This document shows, in pieces, positions 1-7,677 of a stretch of 64,000 nt of DNA. Every line of letters begins with the position of its first letter. The stretch's first letter is position 1. This stretch comes from Actinomycetales bacterium (GTDB lineage: Bacteria; Actinomycetota; Actinomycetes; Actinomycetales; Cellulomonadaceae): positions 1 through 64,000 of the forward strand of contig JAHLLI010000014.1 of NCBI GenBank assembly GCA_020444245.1. Reading direction: 5' to 3'. A program made the translations under genes and the position numbers. Under the pieces are notes generated by a model that was not told where the DNA came from, did not search any database, and saw nothing but the letters and a program-made list of their open reading frames with translations.

Positions 1-97
1 GGCTCCGCGCCCGGTCCACCCGCCCTCGGGTCCCGGTCCCGTGGCTCCGCGCCCGGTCCACCCGCCCTCGGGTCCCGGTCCCGTGGCTCCGCGCCCG
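1..97. repeat. 42-bp tandem repeat, at least 2.3 copies, cut by the window edge
   Basis: A 42-bp unit beginning GGCTCCGCGCCCGGTCCACC is repeated exactly at 1-42 and 43-84. A third copy starts at 85 and diverges after about 13 bases. The array may continue to the left of the window. From 98 to 262 I see no gene and no convincing site. The repeat has no start codon and no obvious dyad, so its role is unknown. Confidence 0.85.
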
Positions 98-262
98 CTT
101 CACCACCTCCCCGGCCACAGGCCTCGCGCTCGCTCCATCGGGCGCCGGGCCCGAGCCACTGGCCTGCGCCAATCGGTGGACGGTCATTGACACGGCGCCT
201 CTCGGCTGTTTACCGTCCGGCGACGATGGCCCGTGCGGGCCCAGGGTTCGGGAGGAGGAGCG

Positions 263-319
263 ATGACCGAGCGTCGAATGCCGTGCGCTGCGTCCCTGCC
301 CTCCTGTCGGTGTTGCTGA
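263..319 (+). CDS. Cysteine-rich leader peptide (18 aa) upstream of thioredoxin
   Basis: This short ORF starts with ATG at 263, right behind a very strong Shine-Dalgarno run (GGAGGAGGAG, 251-260). It reads MTERRMPCAASLPSCRCC and stops at 317-319. Four of 18 residues are cysteine, and the last four codons are Cys-Arg-Cys-Cys. Cysteine-tract leader ORFs that act as cysteine-responsive attenuators are known upstream of sulfur genes in mycobacteria. The place here, 65 bp before a thioredoxin gene, and the two hairpins that follow fit that model. It is too short to be judged by length or codon bias; the SD and Cys tail are the main support. Confidence 0.6.
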   Translation: MTERRMPCAASLPSCRCC

Positions 320-365
320 GGGCGCAGCCCTCCACCGCCCCCGCTCGCCCGCGGCACACGCCGCG
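318..365 (+). promoter_or_regulatory. Two hairpins between leader ORF and thioredoxin gene (possible attenuator)
   Basis: A hairpin with 6-bp arms and a 3-nt loop (GAGGGC/GCCCTC, 318-332) begins on the stop codon of the leader ORF. A second (CGCGGC/GCCGCG, 350-365, 4-nt loop) ends 19 nt before the thioredoxin ATG. No U-run follows, so an intrinsic terminator is not evident. A stalled ribosome on the Cys codons could block the first hairpin. This is inference. Confidence 0.4.
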
Positions 366-384
366 CCGGACCCCCAGGACAGCC

Positions 385-843
385 ATGCTCGCGCTCGTCA
401 TCACCCTTGTGCTCGCCTCCGCCGTCGGGCTGGCCGTGCGGCACCGCAACGGCCGATTCCGCGGCGTGGAGCCCCTCGCCGACGCGCCGGCCGCCCGAGA
501 TGAGGTGGCCCTCGCCGTCCCCGGGGCTCGCGCCACGTTCGTCCAGCTCTCCGCCGAGCACTGCGCGGTGTGCCCGTCGGTGGCCCGAACCCTGAGCGAG
601 CTCGCCGCGAGCACACCGGGCGTCGCTCACGTCGAGCTCCGGGCCGAGGACAACCTCGACCTGGTGCGCCGGTACGACGTGCGCCGATCACCGACGGTGC
701 TGCTCGTCGACGCCGCCGGGGACGTGGTCGCGAGGACCTCGGGAGCCATGAGCGCCGCGCAGGCCCGGGCCGCGCTCGCGACGCTGCCGGCCCGTCCGCC
801 CACCACCGACCAGCCTGAGGAGCTCATCGATGCCCACGCCTGA
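385..843 (+). CDS. Membrane-anchored thioredoxin-fold protein
   Basis: A 152-aa protein with one N-terminal membrane segment (residues 1-18) and a thioredoxin-like domain from about residue 50. The redox pair is C60-A-V-C63 (EHCAVCPSV), an unusual CxxC without the WCGPC context. A cis-Pro-like RRSPTVLLVD stretch follows near residue 105. I chose ATG 385 because the frame upstream to 187 is Arg/Pro-rich and unlike protein, and because the start puts the membrane segment at the N-terminus. It overlaps the next gene by 14 nt, so the two are coupled. It probably acts as a thiol-disulfide or persulfide reductase at the membrane together with DUF4395. Confidence 0.8.
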   Translation: MLALVITLVLASAVGLAVRHRNGRFRGVEPLADAPAARDEVALAVPGARATFVQLSAEHCAVCPSVARTLSELAASTPGVAHVELRAEDNLDLVRRYDVRRSPTVLLVDAAGDVVARTSGAMSAAQARAALATLPARPPTTDQPEELIDAHA

Positions 844-1345
844 CACCCACTCCTCCGCCGCCGCGTTCGCCCCGGCCGGCGGCTCGCCCGTCGACCACGC
901 GTCGCAGGCCCCCGGCCGGCCCACCGGCATCGACCCGCGCGGACCGCGAGTCGGCGCCGGGGTCACGGCGACGCTCCTCGCCGGGGTCCTGCTCCTGGGC
1001 GACGGGCCGGGCGGCCGCCTCCTGCTCGCCCTCGTCACAGCCCTGTTCGCCACCGGGGTCGTGCTCGGGCCGGCACGCTCGGTCCTGGGCCGTGCCTACG
1101 CCGTGCTCGTCGCTCCCCGGCTGGCGCCGGCCACCGAGCGTGAGGACCCGCGGCCGCCGCGGTTCGCGCAGACGGTCGGGCTGGTGATCGCGGGCGCGGG
1201 TCTCGCGCTCGCGCTCCTGGGCGTTCCCGGCGCACTCGTCGTGGCCGCGGCGATGGCCTTCGCGGCCGCGTTCCTCAACGCGGCGTTCGGGCTGTGCCTC
1301 GGCTGCGAGCTCTACCTCGTGATCGCCCGCTGGCGGGGCCGCTGA
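830..1345 (+). CDS. DUF4395 family integral membrane protein
   Basis: A 171-aa protein with a roughly 35-residue cytoplasmic-looking lead, then GIDPRGPRVGAG, about four hydrophobic segments, a central ERxDPRPPRFAQ loop and a C-terminal LGCELY motif. This layout is typical of DUF4395. The family has no established reaction but recurs beside thioredoxins and rhodaneses in actinobacteria. Here its start lies inside the thioredoxin gene (14-nt overlap), which supports a working pair. The two Cys in the last membrane segment (CLGC) could be redox partners of the thioredoxin, which is inference. Confidence 0.85.
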   Translation: MPTPDTHSSAAAFAPAGGSPVDHASQAPGRPTGIDPRGPRVGAGVTATLLAGVLLLGDGPGGRLLLALVTALFATGVVLGPARSVLGRAYAVLVAPRLAPATEREDPRPPRFAQTVGLVIAGAGLALALLGVPGALVVAAAMAFAAAFLNAAFGLCLGCELYLVIARWRGR

Positions 1346-1363
1346 CGGCTCACCGGGCGGCGC

Positions 1364-2938
1364 TCACCCCGAGTCCCGTACCGCGCGGCTCTCGACGTCG
1401 TCCAGCACCTCGTCCGCGGCCTCGGGGCTGACCTCACCGCGGCGCCGGGCCGCGATCACCACCTCACGCTCCACCTCGGCCGCGCGGCGCAGCAGGTCGT
1501 CCACCGCCTGCTCGTCGCCGGCGTCCTGGTCGTCGTCGTCCGCGCCGTGCCGCGCGGTGACGAGCGCGTCCTGGGCCGCGAGGTACCCGCGGTACTGCAT
1601 GACGACGGCCTCGCGCACGCGGTCCGGGACGTCGTCGGTGTCCGAGCGCAGCATCTCCAGCGCCTCCGCCGTCGCACGCCGACGGAGCCGGCGGGCCTCT
1701 CGAGCCACGTCGACATCGCTGCCCACCCCGAGACGGCGCACCAGCGGCGCCAGCGTCAGCCCCTGCGCGACCAGCGTCACCAGCACCGCGGACAGCCCGA
1801 CGAACACGATGAGGTGCCGCTCGGGGAACGAGGCACCGCCGGCGACGGCGGCCGGTAGCGCGAGCGCCGTCGCCACCGTCACCACACCGCGCATGCCGGC
1901 CCACGCGGTGACCGCGGTCTCTCGCGCGCCCACCGGCGTGGCCTCCCGCGGATGACGACGATGGCGCACCCGCGAGGTGGCCACCTGCGGGAACAGCCAG
2001 GCGAACCGCACGACGATCAGGGTCCCCACCACGGCGCCGGCGAGGCCCAGCGTGCGCGCGTCCAGCGGCGCGTTCTCCAGCACCGCGGTCAGCTCGAAGC
2101 CGATGAACACGAACACCAGGCTCGTGATGAAGTAGTCGGCGTACCTCCACACCGCCCGGCCCAGGAGCCAGCCGCCGGAGGTCAGCGCCGAGTGGCTGAA
2201 CGACCGCATGTACAGGCCCATCACCAGCACCGCGAGGACGCCCGAGCCCTGCAGCTGGTCGGCGAGCAGATACACGCCGAACGGGACGGCGAGGGTGATC
2301 GTCGTCTCGGGTGCGGCCAGGTGGAGCCGGGCGATCGCGGTCTGCGCGAGCATCCCACCGGCCAGGCCGACGCCGACCCCCACCACGACCGCGAGCACCA
2401 ACGACACCCCCAGCGAGGCCGCCGAGAGCCCGCCGGCCACGACGGCGCCGACCGCCACCTTGTAGAGCACCAGGGCGGTCGCGTCGTTGAACATCCCCTC
2501 GCCCTCGAGGACGGTGACGAGACGGCCCGGCAGACGCAGCCGTCGCGCCACGGCCGTCGCAGCCACCGGGTCCGGCGGGGACACGACGGCGCCGAGCACG
2601 AAGGCGGGGCCCCACGCCAGGCCCATCGCGTGCGCGACGACGGCCACGACGGCGGCCGTCACGGTGGTCAGCCCGACCGCGAGCACAAGGATCGGCCGGG
2701 CGTTCTCCCGGAAGTCGCGCGCGGTCGCCTTCTGGGTCGCCGCGAAGAGCAGCGGCGGCAGCACCAGCGGCAGGATCATCTCGGGCTCGATGCGCAGCGC
2801 GGGCACGCCCGGCACCAGCGGCAGCAGGAGTCCGAACATCGTCAGCAGCACCGGGTACGGCACCCGCCAACGGTCGGCGAGGGGCGTCAGCGCGACGATG
2901 CCCGCGAGCATGACGGCGACGAGCACGACGGTGGCCAC
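1364..2938 (-). CDS. CPA1-family Na+/H+ antiporter
   Basis: A 524-aa polytopic protein with about 12 membrane helices and a charged 100-residue cytoplasmic tail rich in Asp/Arg. The ion-binding region is clear: VSPPDPVAATAV followed by EGEGMFNDATALVLYK, the Asp-containing motifs of monovalent cation:proton antiporters. It should exchange Na+ or K+ for H+ to control pH and salt. The start is GTG 2938 rather than the farther upstream ATG 2995, because a good SD (GGGAGGAG, complement of 2943-2950) sits just ahead of it and the extra residues look non-structural. It converges on the DUF4395 gene with an 18-bp gap. No regulatory partner is adjacent. Confidence 0.88.
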   Translation of the reverse strand: MATVVLVAVMLAGIVALTPLADRWRVPYPVLLTMFGLLLPLVPGVPALRIEPEMILPLVLPPLLFAATQKATARDFRENARPILVLAVGLTTVTAAVVAVVAHAMGLAWGPAFVLGAVVSPPDPVAATAVARRLRLPGRLVTVLEGEGMFNDATALVLYKVAVGAVVAGGLSAASLGVSLVLAVVVGVGVGLAGGMLAQTAIARLHLAAPETTITLAVPFGVYLLADQLQGSGVLAVLVMGLYMRSFSHSALTSGGWLLGRAVWRYADYFITSLVFVFIGFELTAVLENAPLDARTLGLAGAVVGTLIVVRFAWLFPQVATSRVRHRRHPREATPVGARETAVTAWAGMRGVVTVATALALPAAVAGGASFPERHLIVFVGLSAVLVTLVAQGLTLAPLVRRLGVGSDVDVAREARRLRRRATAEALEMLRSDTDDVPDRVREAVVMQYRGYLAAQDALVTARHGADDDDQDAGDEQAVDDLLRRAAEVEREVVIAARRRGEVSPEAADEVLDDVESRAVRDSG

Positions 2939-3037
2939 GGCGCTCCTCCCGGTGACTCGGATGCCTCCCCATGGGGTCCGGCGCCATCGAACCACGGCCG
3001 CGAGCCGGCCGACGACCGGGCCCCGCCGACGCGCGGC

Positions 3038-3751
3038 CTACATCGCCTCCTTGATGCCCACCCGGACCAGCCACCAGTTCACCGGGTAGGACGTGACGAA
3101 CCCGGCGAGCATCGCCAGCTGCATGACCGCCCAGAACTGCGGAGTGCTGACCGCGAGGCGCCCGCCGAGCACGGCCGGCAGGACCGCGAGCTGGGCCAGC
3201 GCCATCAGGCCGTACATCCCGACCTGCCACGCGGTGATCGACAGCGTGTCTGCCTTGACCGCGAGCCACAGGCCCTGACGCACGGTCACCTGCCGCATCG
3301 GGGCTATCGCGTAGTACTGGAAGGCGATCCCGATGAGGTAGGCGGCGACGAAGTCGACGATCCAGCGGGCGTAGAGCTCGTCGGAGTACAGCGTGCCCAG
3401 CCCGACCGCCGCTGCGAGCCCGGGCACGAGGATCAGGAACGACTCACCCACGACGTCGCCGAGCGTGCACCCGGCCCCGCAGTGGCTGGCCCCGACCGCG
3501 ACCGACGCCGGCCTCGGCCGCTCCTCGGTTCGTGTCCCCCGACCCCACCGCAGGTACAGCGCGAGCCACAGCACGCTGCCGAACAGCATCGTCACCGGCC
3601 AGACGACTGCCATCACCCGCATCCGCGGTGGGTGCCGGACGACGTCCACCGTCACCCAGGCCGCGCACACGGCTGCGAGCGCGAGCGAGGCCACGGCGAC
3701 GGCGGTGGTCCAGGTCGGCAGGTCGGCGAGCGTCAGGGTCGTCGCAGTCAC
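3038..3751 (-). CDS. DUF4396 family membrane protein
   Basis: A 237-aa membrane protein. It has the features I associate with DUF4396: a short ASHCGAGCTLGDVVGE block near residue 100, ADTLSITAWQVGMYG, and the C-terminal LAGFVTSYPVNWWLVRVGIKE. About six helices are predicted. The HCGAGC stretch looks like a metal or haem site, but no function is established. I use GTG 3751 because a TAGCGT -10-like hexamer lies 7 nt upstream, the leaderless layout seen repeatedly in this window; a longer start at 3787 is possible. Confidence 0.82.
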   Translation of the reverse strand: MTATTLTLADLPTWTTAVAVASLALAAVCAAWVTVDVVRHPPRMRVMAVVWPVTMLFGSVLWLALYLRWGRGTRTEERPRPASVAVGASHCGAGCTLGDVVGESFLILVPGLAAAVGLGTLYSDELYARWIVDFVAAYLIGIAFQYYAIAPMRQVTVRQGLWLAVKADTLSITAWQVGMYGLMALAQLAVLPAVLGGRLAVSTPQFWAVMQLAMLAGFVTSYPVNWWLVRVGIKEAM

Positions 3752-3758
3752 CGGTTCG

Positions 3759-3764
3759 ACGCTA
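3759..3764 (-). promoter_or_regulatory. -10 hexamer (TAGCGT), leaderless, for the DUF4396 gene
   Basis: Minus-strand TAGCGT ends 7 nt before GTG 3751, so transcription would begin at or next to the start codon. It matches the spacing of the other leaderless promoters listed here. Confidence 0.45.
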
Positions 3765-3861
3765 GGCGAGGCCTGCCCGACCCGCACGCCACCTCACCCG
3801 AGGTGACGGCGCGCTGGTCTGGCGCGACGCGGAGCCGGTCGGACCTCCGTCCGCCTGACCG

Positions 3862-4896
3862 TCAGCCGGGATCGACGGCGGGGCGCTCGCCCTCCGCCCG
3901 GTCCACGGGCTCGGCCACTGGTGCCCGCCGCGTGGCGAGCAGGCTCGTGACCGTGACCAGCGCAAGGATCCCGAGCACCGCGACGAGCGAGACGGACGTG
4001 GGCACCGTGGGCACCCCCGGCCAGATCCCGTGGGCCCAGTGCAGCACGAGCTTGACGCCGATGAGCACGAGGATCGCCGCGAGCCCGTAGCCCAGGTGCA
4101 CCAGGCGGGCCAGCACGCCGACGAGCACGAAGTACAGCGCCCGGAGCCCCAGCAGGGCGAACGCGTTCGTCGCGAACACGAGGTACGCGTCGCCGGTGAT
4201 CCCGAACACCGCAGGCACCGAGTCCACGGCGAACACCACGTCGGTGGCGAACACCGCCACCACCACGACCGCGAGCGGCGTCAGCGCGCGCCTGCCGTCC
4301 TCGACCACGGTCATCCGTGTGCCGCGGTAGTCGTCGGTGACCGGCATGAGCCGGCGCAGCAGCCGCACCGAACGCATCGAGGAGACGTCGACCTCGTGGG
4401 TGGCGCCGCTGCGCTGGTCGCGCAGCAACCGCACGCCGGTGACCAGCAGGATCACGCCGAACAGCAGGAACGCCCAGCTGAGGGACGCCAACGCGGCCGC
4501 GCCCAGCGCGATGAACGCGCCGCGCAGCACGAGTGCGCCGACGATGCCGAACAGCAGCACCCGTTGCTGGAGCGAGGCCGGGACCGCGAAGGCGGTCAGC
4601 AGGAGCATGAAGACGAAGAGGTTGTCCACCGACAGGGACTTCTCGACCAAGTACCCGGTGAGGAACTCGACGCCGGTCGACGACCCGTAGCGCGCCCACA
4701 GGAACCCCCCGAAGGCCAGAGGCAGGGCGATGTAGAACGCGCTCCAGCCGGCGGCCTCGCGCATCGAGACCTCGTGCGGGCGATGGGTCAGCAGGAAGTC
4801 CACGCCGATCAGGACCACCACGGCGACGAGCGTGACGGCCCACAGCGCAGGCGTGCCGATGGTGGTCAGGGCCAGGGCGGCGGTCTCGGTGTGCAC
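3862..4896 (-). CDS. TerC-family integral membrane protein (probable Mn2+ exporter type)
   Basis: A 344-aa polytopic protein. Diagnostic TerC segments are EKSLSVDNLFVFMLL, the central basic loop, FATDVVFAVDSVPAVFGITGD and FALLGLRALYF. The paired acidic residues in DNLF and DVVFAVDS are those expected to line a metal path. TerC/Alx/YceF relatives export or buffer Mn2+; older annotation calls them tellurium resistance. GTG 4896 is the start: GGAGGA lies 8 nt upstream (complement of 4905-4910) and the protein then begins VHTETAALAL. The frame upstream is not protein-like. A candidate yybP-ykoY riboswitch precedes it, supporting Mn2+ as the effector. Confidence 0.9.
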   Translation of the reverse strand: MHTETAALALTTIGTPALWAVTLVAVVVLIGVDFLLTHRPHEVSMREAAGWSAFYIALPLAFGGFLWARYGSSTGVEFLTGYLVEKSLSVDNLFVFMLLLTAFAVPASLQQRVLLFGIVGALVLRGAFIALGAAALASLSWAFLLFGVILLVTGVRLLRDQRSGATHEVDVSSMRSVRLLRRLMPVTDDYRGTRMTVVEDGRRALTPLAVVVVAVFATDVVFAVDSVPAVFGITGDAYLVFATNAFALLGLRALYFVLVGVLARLVHLGYGLAAILVLIGVKLVLHWAHGIWPGVPTVPTSVSLVAVLGILALVTVTSLLATRRAPVAEPVDRAEGERPAVDPG

Positions 4897-4914
4897 GGGC
4901 AAGGTCCTCCTCGG

Positions 4915-5012
4915 AACGTGTCCGAGGTCTCCTCCACCCATCGATCGGGCCACCGTCCGAGGTCGCCCGTGGCGCCGTACTGACCGGATCGATGCGTGGG
5001 AGTACTCCCCTC
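4915..5012 (-). promoter_or_regulatory. Putative yybP-ykoY (Mn2+) riboswitch controlling terC
   Basis: Read on the minus strand, the leader contains GGGGAGTA (complement of 5003-5010) and, about 70 nt later, GGAGACCTCGG (complement of 4922-4932). These are the conserved L1 and L3 loop signatures of the yybP-ykoY class, with complementary arms between them (ATCGATC at both sides; CCGGTCAGTACGG in the middle). A TACCCT -10 sits at 5020-5025. The element ends about 20 nt before the SD of terC. In known members Mn2+ binding turns on a downstream TerC/MntP-type exporter. The call rests on loop motifs and location; no covariance model was run. Confidence 0.72.
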
Positions 5013-5092
5013 GGCGCTCAGGGTAGGCGACCGCCCCGATTCCCACCAGCAGATGTCTCCCGCCGTGACCCCCGACGTGGCACGGTGGTGCG

Positions 5093-6064
5093 ATGGAGAG
5101 CGTGCACGGCAGCATCACCGACGTGCCCGGCGTCCGGGTCGGGCAGGTGCAGCGCCACGAGGACGGCTGGCTCACCGGCGTGACGGTCGTCCTGCCCCCG
5201 CCGGGATCGATCGGCGGGGTCGACGTCCGCGGCGGTGGCCCCGGAACGCATGAGACCGACGCGCTGGATCCACGCACCCTCGTGCCGACCGTGGACGCCG
5301 TGGTGCTCACCGGCGGGAGCGCGTTCGGCCTCGTCACCGCGCACGGCGTCCAGCGCTGGTGCGCGGAGCAGGGCCGGGGCTTCCCCGTGTCGGACCGCCC
5401 GGGCGAGGTCGTGCCCATCGTGCCGGCCGCGGCGATCTTCGACCTCGGTCGGGGCGGGGTCTTCGGCCACCACCCCGACGAGCAGATGGGCTACGACGCG
5501 GCGGTGGCCGCCGGCGCTGCGCCCGAGCACGGGCCTGTGGCGCGCGGCACCGTCGGCGCAGGGACCGGTGCGGCGATCGCCGGGCAACGCTTCAAGGGCG
5601 GCGTGGGCACCGCGTCGATCCGGATCGCCGGGGGCGCCGTGGTCGGCGCCATCGCGGTGGTCAACGCGGCCGGGGCGCCTGTGGCGATGGCGGGCGGCGT
5701 GCCCGAACCGCCGCCGTGGGCGGCCGCCGGCACGGAGCAGCCCAACACCACCCTCGCGGTCGTGGTCACCGACGCCGCGCTCGACCCGGCCGAGACGTCC
5801 CGCACTGCGACCGCCGCTCACGACGGGATGGCGCGGGCCCTGGACCCGGTGCACACGATGGCGGACGGGGACACCGTGTTCGCGCTCGCCACCGGCCGCC
5901 TCGAGCTGCCGTCCGACCGCCCGGCCCGGATCGCGTCGCTGGTGGCTCTCCAGGCGGCCGCTGCCTCCGCGGTGCGGCTCGCGGTGCTGGACGGGGTAGC
6001 CCGGGCCACGCCGGTACGGACCGAGCGGGTGGACCTGCCCGCCTGGCCGACTCCCCTGACCTGA
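5093..6064 (+). CDS. P1 family (DmpA-type) aminopeptidase
   Basis: A 323-aa member of the N-terminal-nucleophile P1 family. The N-terminal ITDVPGVRVGQ, the GGSAFGL segment near residue 75, the Gly-rich GTVGAGTGA, KGGVGTAS and the QPNTTLAVVVTDA block are all family hallmarks. The precursor should self-cleave just before the conserved Thr/Ser in the NTTLAV stretch (about residue 220), giving two chains. It probably hydrolyses short or amidated peptides in the cytoplasm; no signal peptide is present. It is transcribed divergently from terC. Confidence 0.85.
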   Translation: MESVHGSITDVPGVRVGQVQRHEDGWLTGVTVVLPPPGSIGGVDVRGGGPGTHETDALDPRTLVPTVDAVVLTGGSAFGLVTAHGVQRWCAEQGRGFPVSDRPGEVVPIVPAAAIFDLGRGGVFGHHPDEQMGYDAAVAAGAAPEHGPVARGTVGAGTGAAIAGQRFKGGVGTASIRIAGGAVVGAIAVVNAAGAPVAMAGGVPEPPPWAAAGTEQPNTTLAVVVTDAALDPAETSRTATAAHDGMARALDPVHTMADGDTVFALATGRLELPSDRPARIASLVALQAAAASAVRLAVLDGVARATPVRTERVDLPAWPTPLT

Positions 6065-6174
6065 GGGCTTCGGCGCGCGCCGGCAGGCCCGTGCCGCCCG
6101 CTTGCGCCGCGGCCCGGCCCCGGTCGCGGGTGGGACCTGTGGACCGGGCGGAATACTCCACGTCCGCTAGCGTT

Positions 6175-6190
6175 ATACCCCCCGGGGTAT
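6175..6190. promoter_or_regulatory. CsoR/CstR-type operator upstream of trxA (site A)
   Basis: ATACCCCCCGGGGTAT is a dyad with 7-bp arms ATACCCC/GGGGTAT and a 2-nt CC centre. It lies 26 bp before the trxA ATG and touches a TAGCGT -10-like hexamer (6168-6173). The 7-2-7 layout matches operators of DUF156 repressors (copper-sensing CsoR and persulfide-sensing CstR). Three related dyads occur in this window. Confidence 0.75.
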
Positions 6191-6216
6191 CACCCGACAT
6201 CGACAAGGAGCAACGC

Positions 6217-6618
6217 ATGGCAACCGTCAACCTCACGGCCGAGACCTTCGAGCCGACGATCGGCGCCGACGGGATCGTCCTCGTCGACTTCTGGGCCGCC
6301 TGGTGCGCGCCGTGCCGCCGGTTCGCCCCGGTGTTCGAGCAGTCCTCCGAGACCCACCCGGACGCGGTGTTCGCCAAGGTCGACACCGAGGCCGAGCAGG
6401 AGCTCGCCGGCCGCCTCGGGATCACCTCGATCCCGACCCTGATGGTCTTCCGCGACGGCATCCTGCTGTACGCCGACGCCGGCGCCCTTCCGGCCGCCGC
6501 TCTCGAGGACCTCATCGGCCAGGCCGAGAAGCTCGACATGGACGACGTCCGCCGCCAGCTCGCCGAGCGCGAGGCCGGCCACGACCACGACCACGAGCAC
6601 GACCACAGCCACGCGTGA
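6217..6618 (+). CDS. trxA: Thioredoxin with a histidine-rich C-terminal tail
   Basis: A 133-aa thioredoxin. The active site is FWAAWCAPCRRF with C30 and C33, followed by the cis-Pro loop TSIPTLMVFRDG near residue 75. After the normal domain an extra tail ends in alternating His/Asp/Glu (HDHDHEHDHSHA, last 14 residues), a likely metal-binding extension not found in housekeeping thioredoxin. AAGGAG lies 7 nt before ATG 6217. The gene is first of three that overlap by 4 nt each, and a CsoR/CstR-like operator covers its promoter. It probably reduces persulfides or mismetallated thiols when sulfide or copper rises, which is inference. Confidence 0.88.
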   Translation: MATVNLTAETFEPTIGADGIVLVDFWAAWCAPCRRFAPVFEQSSETHPDAVFAKVDTEAEQELAGRLGITSIPTLMVFRDGILLYADAGALPAAALEDLIGQAEKLDMDDVRRQLAEREAGHDHDHEHDHSHA

Positions 6619-6926
6619 CCGAGCTGGCGACAACCGTCGCCACGCTCGAGGCCGAGGCACTGGCCCAGCTCGAGGCGACGCTCGGCGGCGTGGCGATGTG
6701 CCGCGTCGGTGAGGCGGCCGCGCGCCCTGCCAAGCACTGGGAGGGGCGCGCGGCCGCACTCGCCCAGGTCCGTCGCGCGCTGCGACGTGCCGCGCCAGGG
6801 AGCGAGCCCGACGTGCTGCGCCAGGTGCACGCCCAGTGGACCGCGCAGCTCGACGCGCTGGGCGGCCCCGCCTGGACCACGTACACCACCGCCGGCCTGC
6901 GGGCCCTCGAGGAGCTGACACGATGA
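6615..6926 (+). CDS. Small hypothetical helical protein in the trxA operon
   Basis: A 103-aa protein starting with GTG inside the trxA stop (GTGA overlap). It is rich in Ala, Arg and Leu, mostly helical in appearance, with one Cys (VAMCRVGEAA) and no signal peptide or membrane segment. I do not recognise a family; it is not a DUF156 regulator because the Cys-His-Cys set is absent. Its ends overlap both neighbours by 4 nt, so it is surely translated with trxA and the next membrane protein. Confidence 0.7.
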   Translation: MTELATTVATLEAEALAQLEATLGGVAMCRVGEAAARPAKHWEGRAAALAQVRRALRRAAPGSEPDVLRQVHAQWTAQLDALGGPAWTTYTTAGLRALEELTR

Positions 6927-7327
6927 CCGCTCAGGACCCGGCCCCCGCGGCCCCGGCACGCGTGACCCCCGCCGCAGGCCCCTCCCGTCCCCCGCGACGC
7001 GTGCAGCTCGGCCGCAGGACCCTCGCGTGGGCCATCCTGACTGCCGCGCTCACCGGCGCGCTCCTGGTGTTCCTGCGGCCATCGGACCCGCTGAGCGGCG
7101 TGGCGACCGTCGCGGTCGCCGTGCTCGGGGCCGCGACCCTGGCGCGCTACGTCCCGATGGTGGGCACGCGACCGGAGCTCGGGTGCACACCGTGCGCGGT
7201 GGTCTCCGGACTCAGCGTGCCGATCGCGATCGGCGTGCTCGCCGCGGGGATGGCGCCGCTCGCCACGGCGATCGCCGCCTTCGGCCTGGTGCAGCGCCTG
7301 CGACAGCCGGACACCTGCCCGACCTGA
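6923..7327 (+). CDS. Small membrane protein with a CxxC motif in the trxA operon
   Basis: A 134-aa protein starting ATG 6923 in an ATGA overlap with the previous stop. The first 30 residues are Pro/Ala-rich, then three or four hydrophobic segments follow. A Cys pair (LGCTPCAVVSG, about residue 91) sits just before a membrane helix, facing one side of the membrane. Family unknown. Because it is locked to a thioredoxin, the pair may accept electrons from TrxA or hold a metal; this is inference. It converges on the rhodanese gene with only 3 bp between stops. Confidence 0.7.
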   Translation: MTAQDPAPAAPARVTPAAGPSRPPRRVQLGRRTLAWAILTAALTGALLVFLRPSDPLSGVATVAVAVLGAATLARYVPMVGTRPELGCTPCAVVSGLSVPIAIGVLAAGMAPLATAIAAFGLVQRLRQPDTCPT

Positions 7328-7330
7328 CGG

Positions 7331-7648
7331 TCAGCCGCGCGGCCCCATCACCACGGGGTGCCCGGCCGCCTGCCACGCCGAGGTCCCACCGACGACCGAG
7401 TGCGCGCGCATCCCGTGCCGCTCGAGCAGGTCGGCGACCCGCGCGCTGCGGTTCCCGGTCTGGCAGATCACGAACACGCGCTCGCTCCTGGGCAGGTCGG
7501 CGAGCCGGGCCGCGACGGTGCCCTCCGGCACCAGACGCGCGCCGGGTACGTGGCCGGCCACGTACTCGTGAGGCTCGCGGACGTCGAGCACCAGTGCCCC
7601 GTCCGCCCTCGCGGCCGCCAGAGCCCCCACGGGCACCGATCCGTACAC
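7331..7648 (-). CDS. Single-domain rhodanese-like sulfurtransferase
   Basis: A 105-aa rhodanese fold. LVLDVREPHEYVAGHVPGA is the CH2A-type motif, and the active-site loop is C62-QTGNRS. It should carry sulfane sulfur as a cysteine persulfide. The start is GTG 7648 with AGAGGAG just upstream (complement of 7653-7659). Its -10 (TATAGT, complement of 7678-7683) is overlapped by the CsoR/CstR-like site B, which it shares with the divergent membrane-protein gene. Confidence 0.88.
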   Translation of the reverse strand: MYGSVPVGALAAARADGALVLDVREPHEYVAGHVPGARLVPEGTVAARLADLPRSERVFVICQTGNRSARVADLLERHGMRAHSVVGGTSAWQAAGHPVVMGPRG

Positions 7649-7677
7649 GCCAGCTCCTCTCGTCTCGGGTCGGCGTG

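Noticed and set aside
1-97. Possible CRISPR array
   Set aside because: The units are direct tandem copies without unique spacers and no cas gene is near.
1952-4090. A long open frame on the plus strand (about 700 codons) opposite the antiporter and DUF4396 genes
   Set aside because: Composition is His/Arg/Gln-rich as expected from the antisense of a high-GC gene, with no domain. The minus-strand genes are clear.
6615-6926. The missing CsoR/CstR repressor
   Set aside because: The size fits (103 aa) but the DUF156 Cys/His residues and helix pattern are absent.
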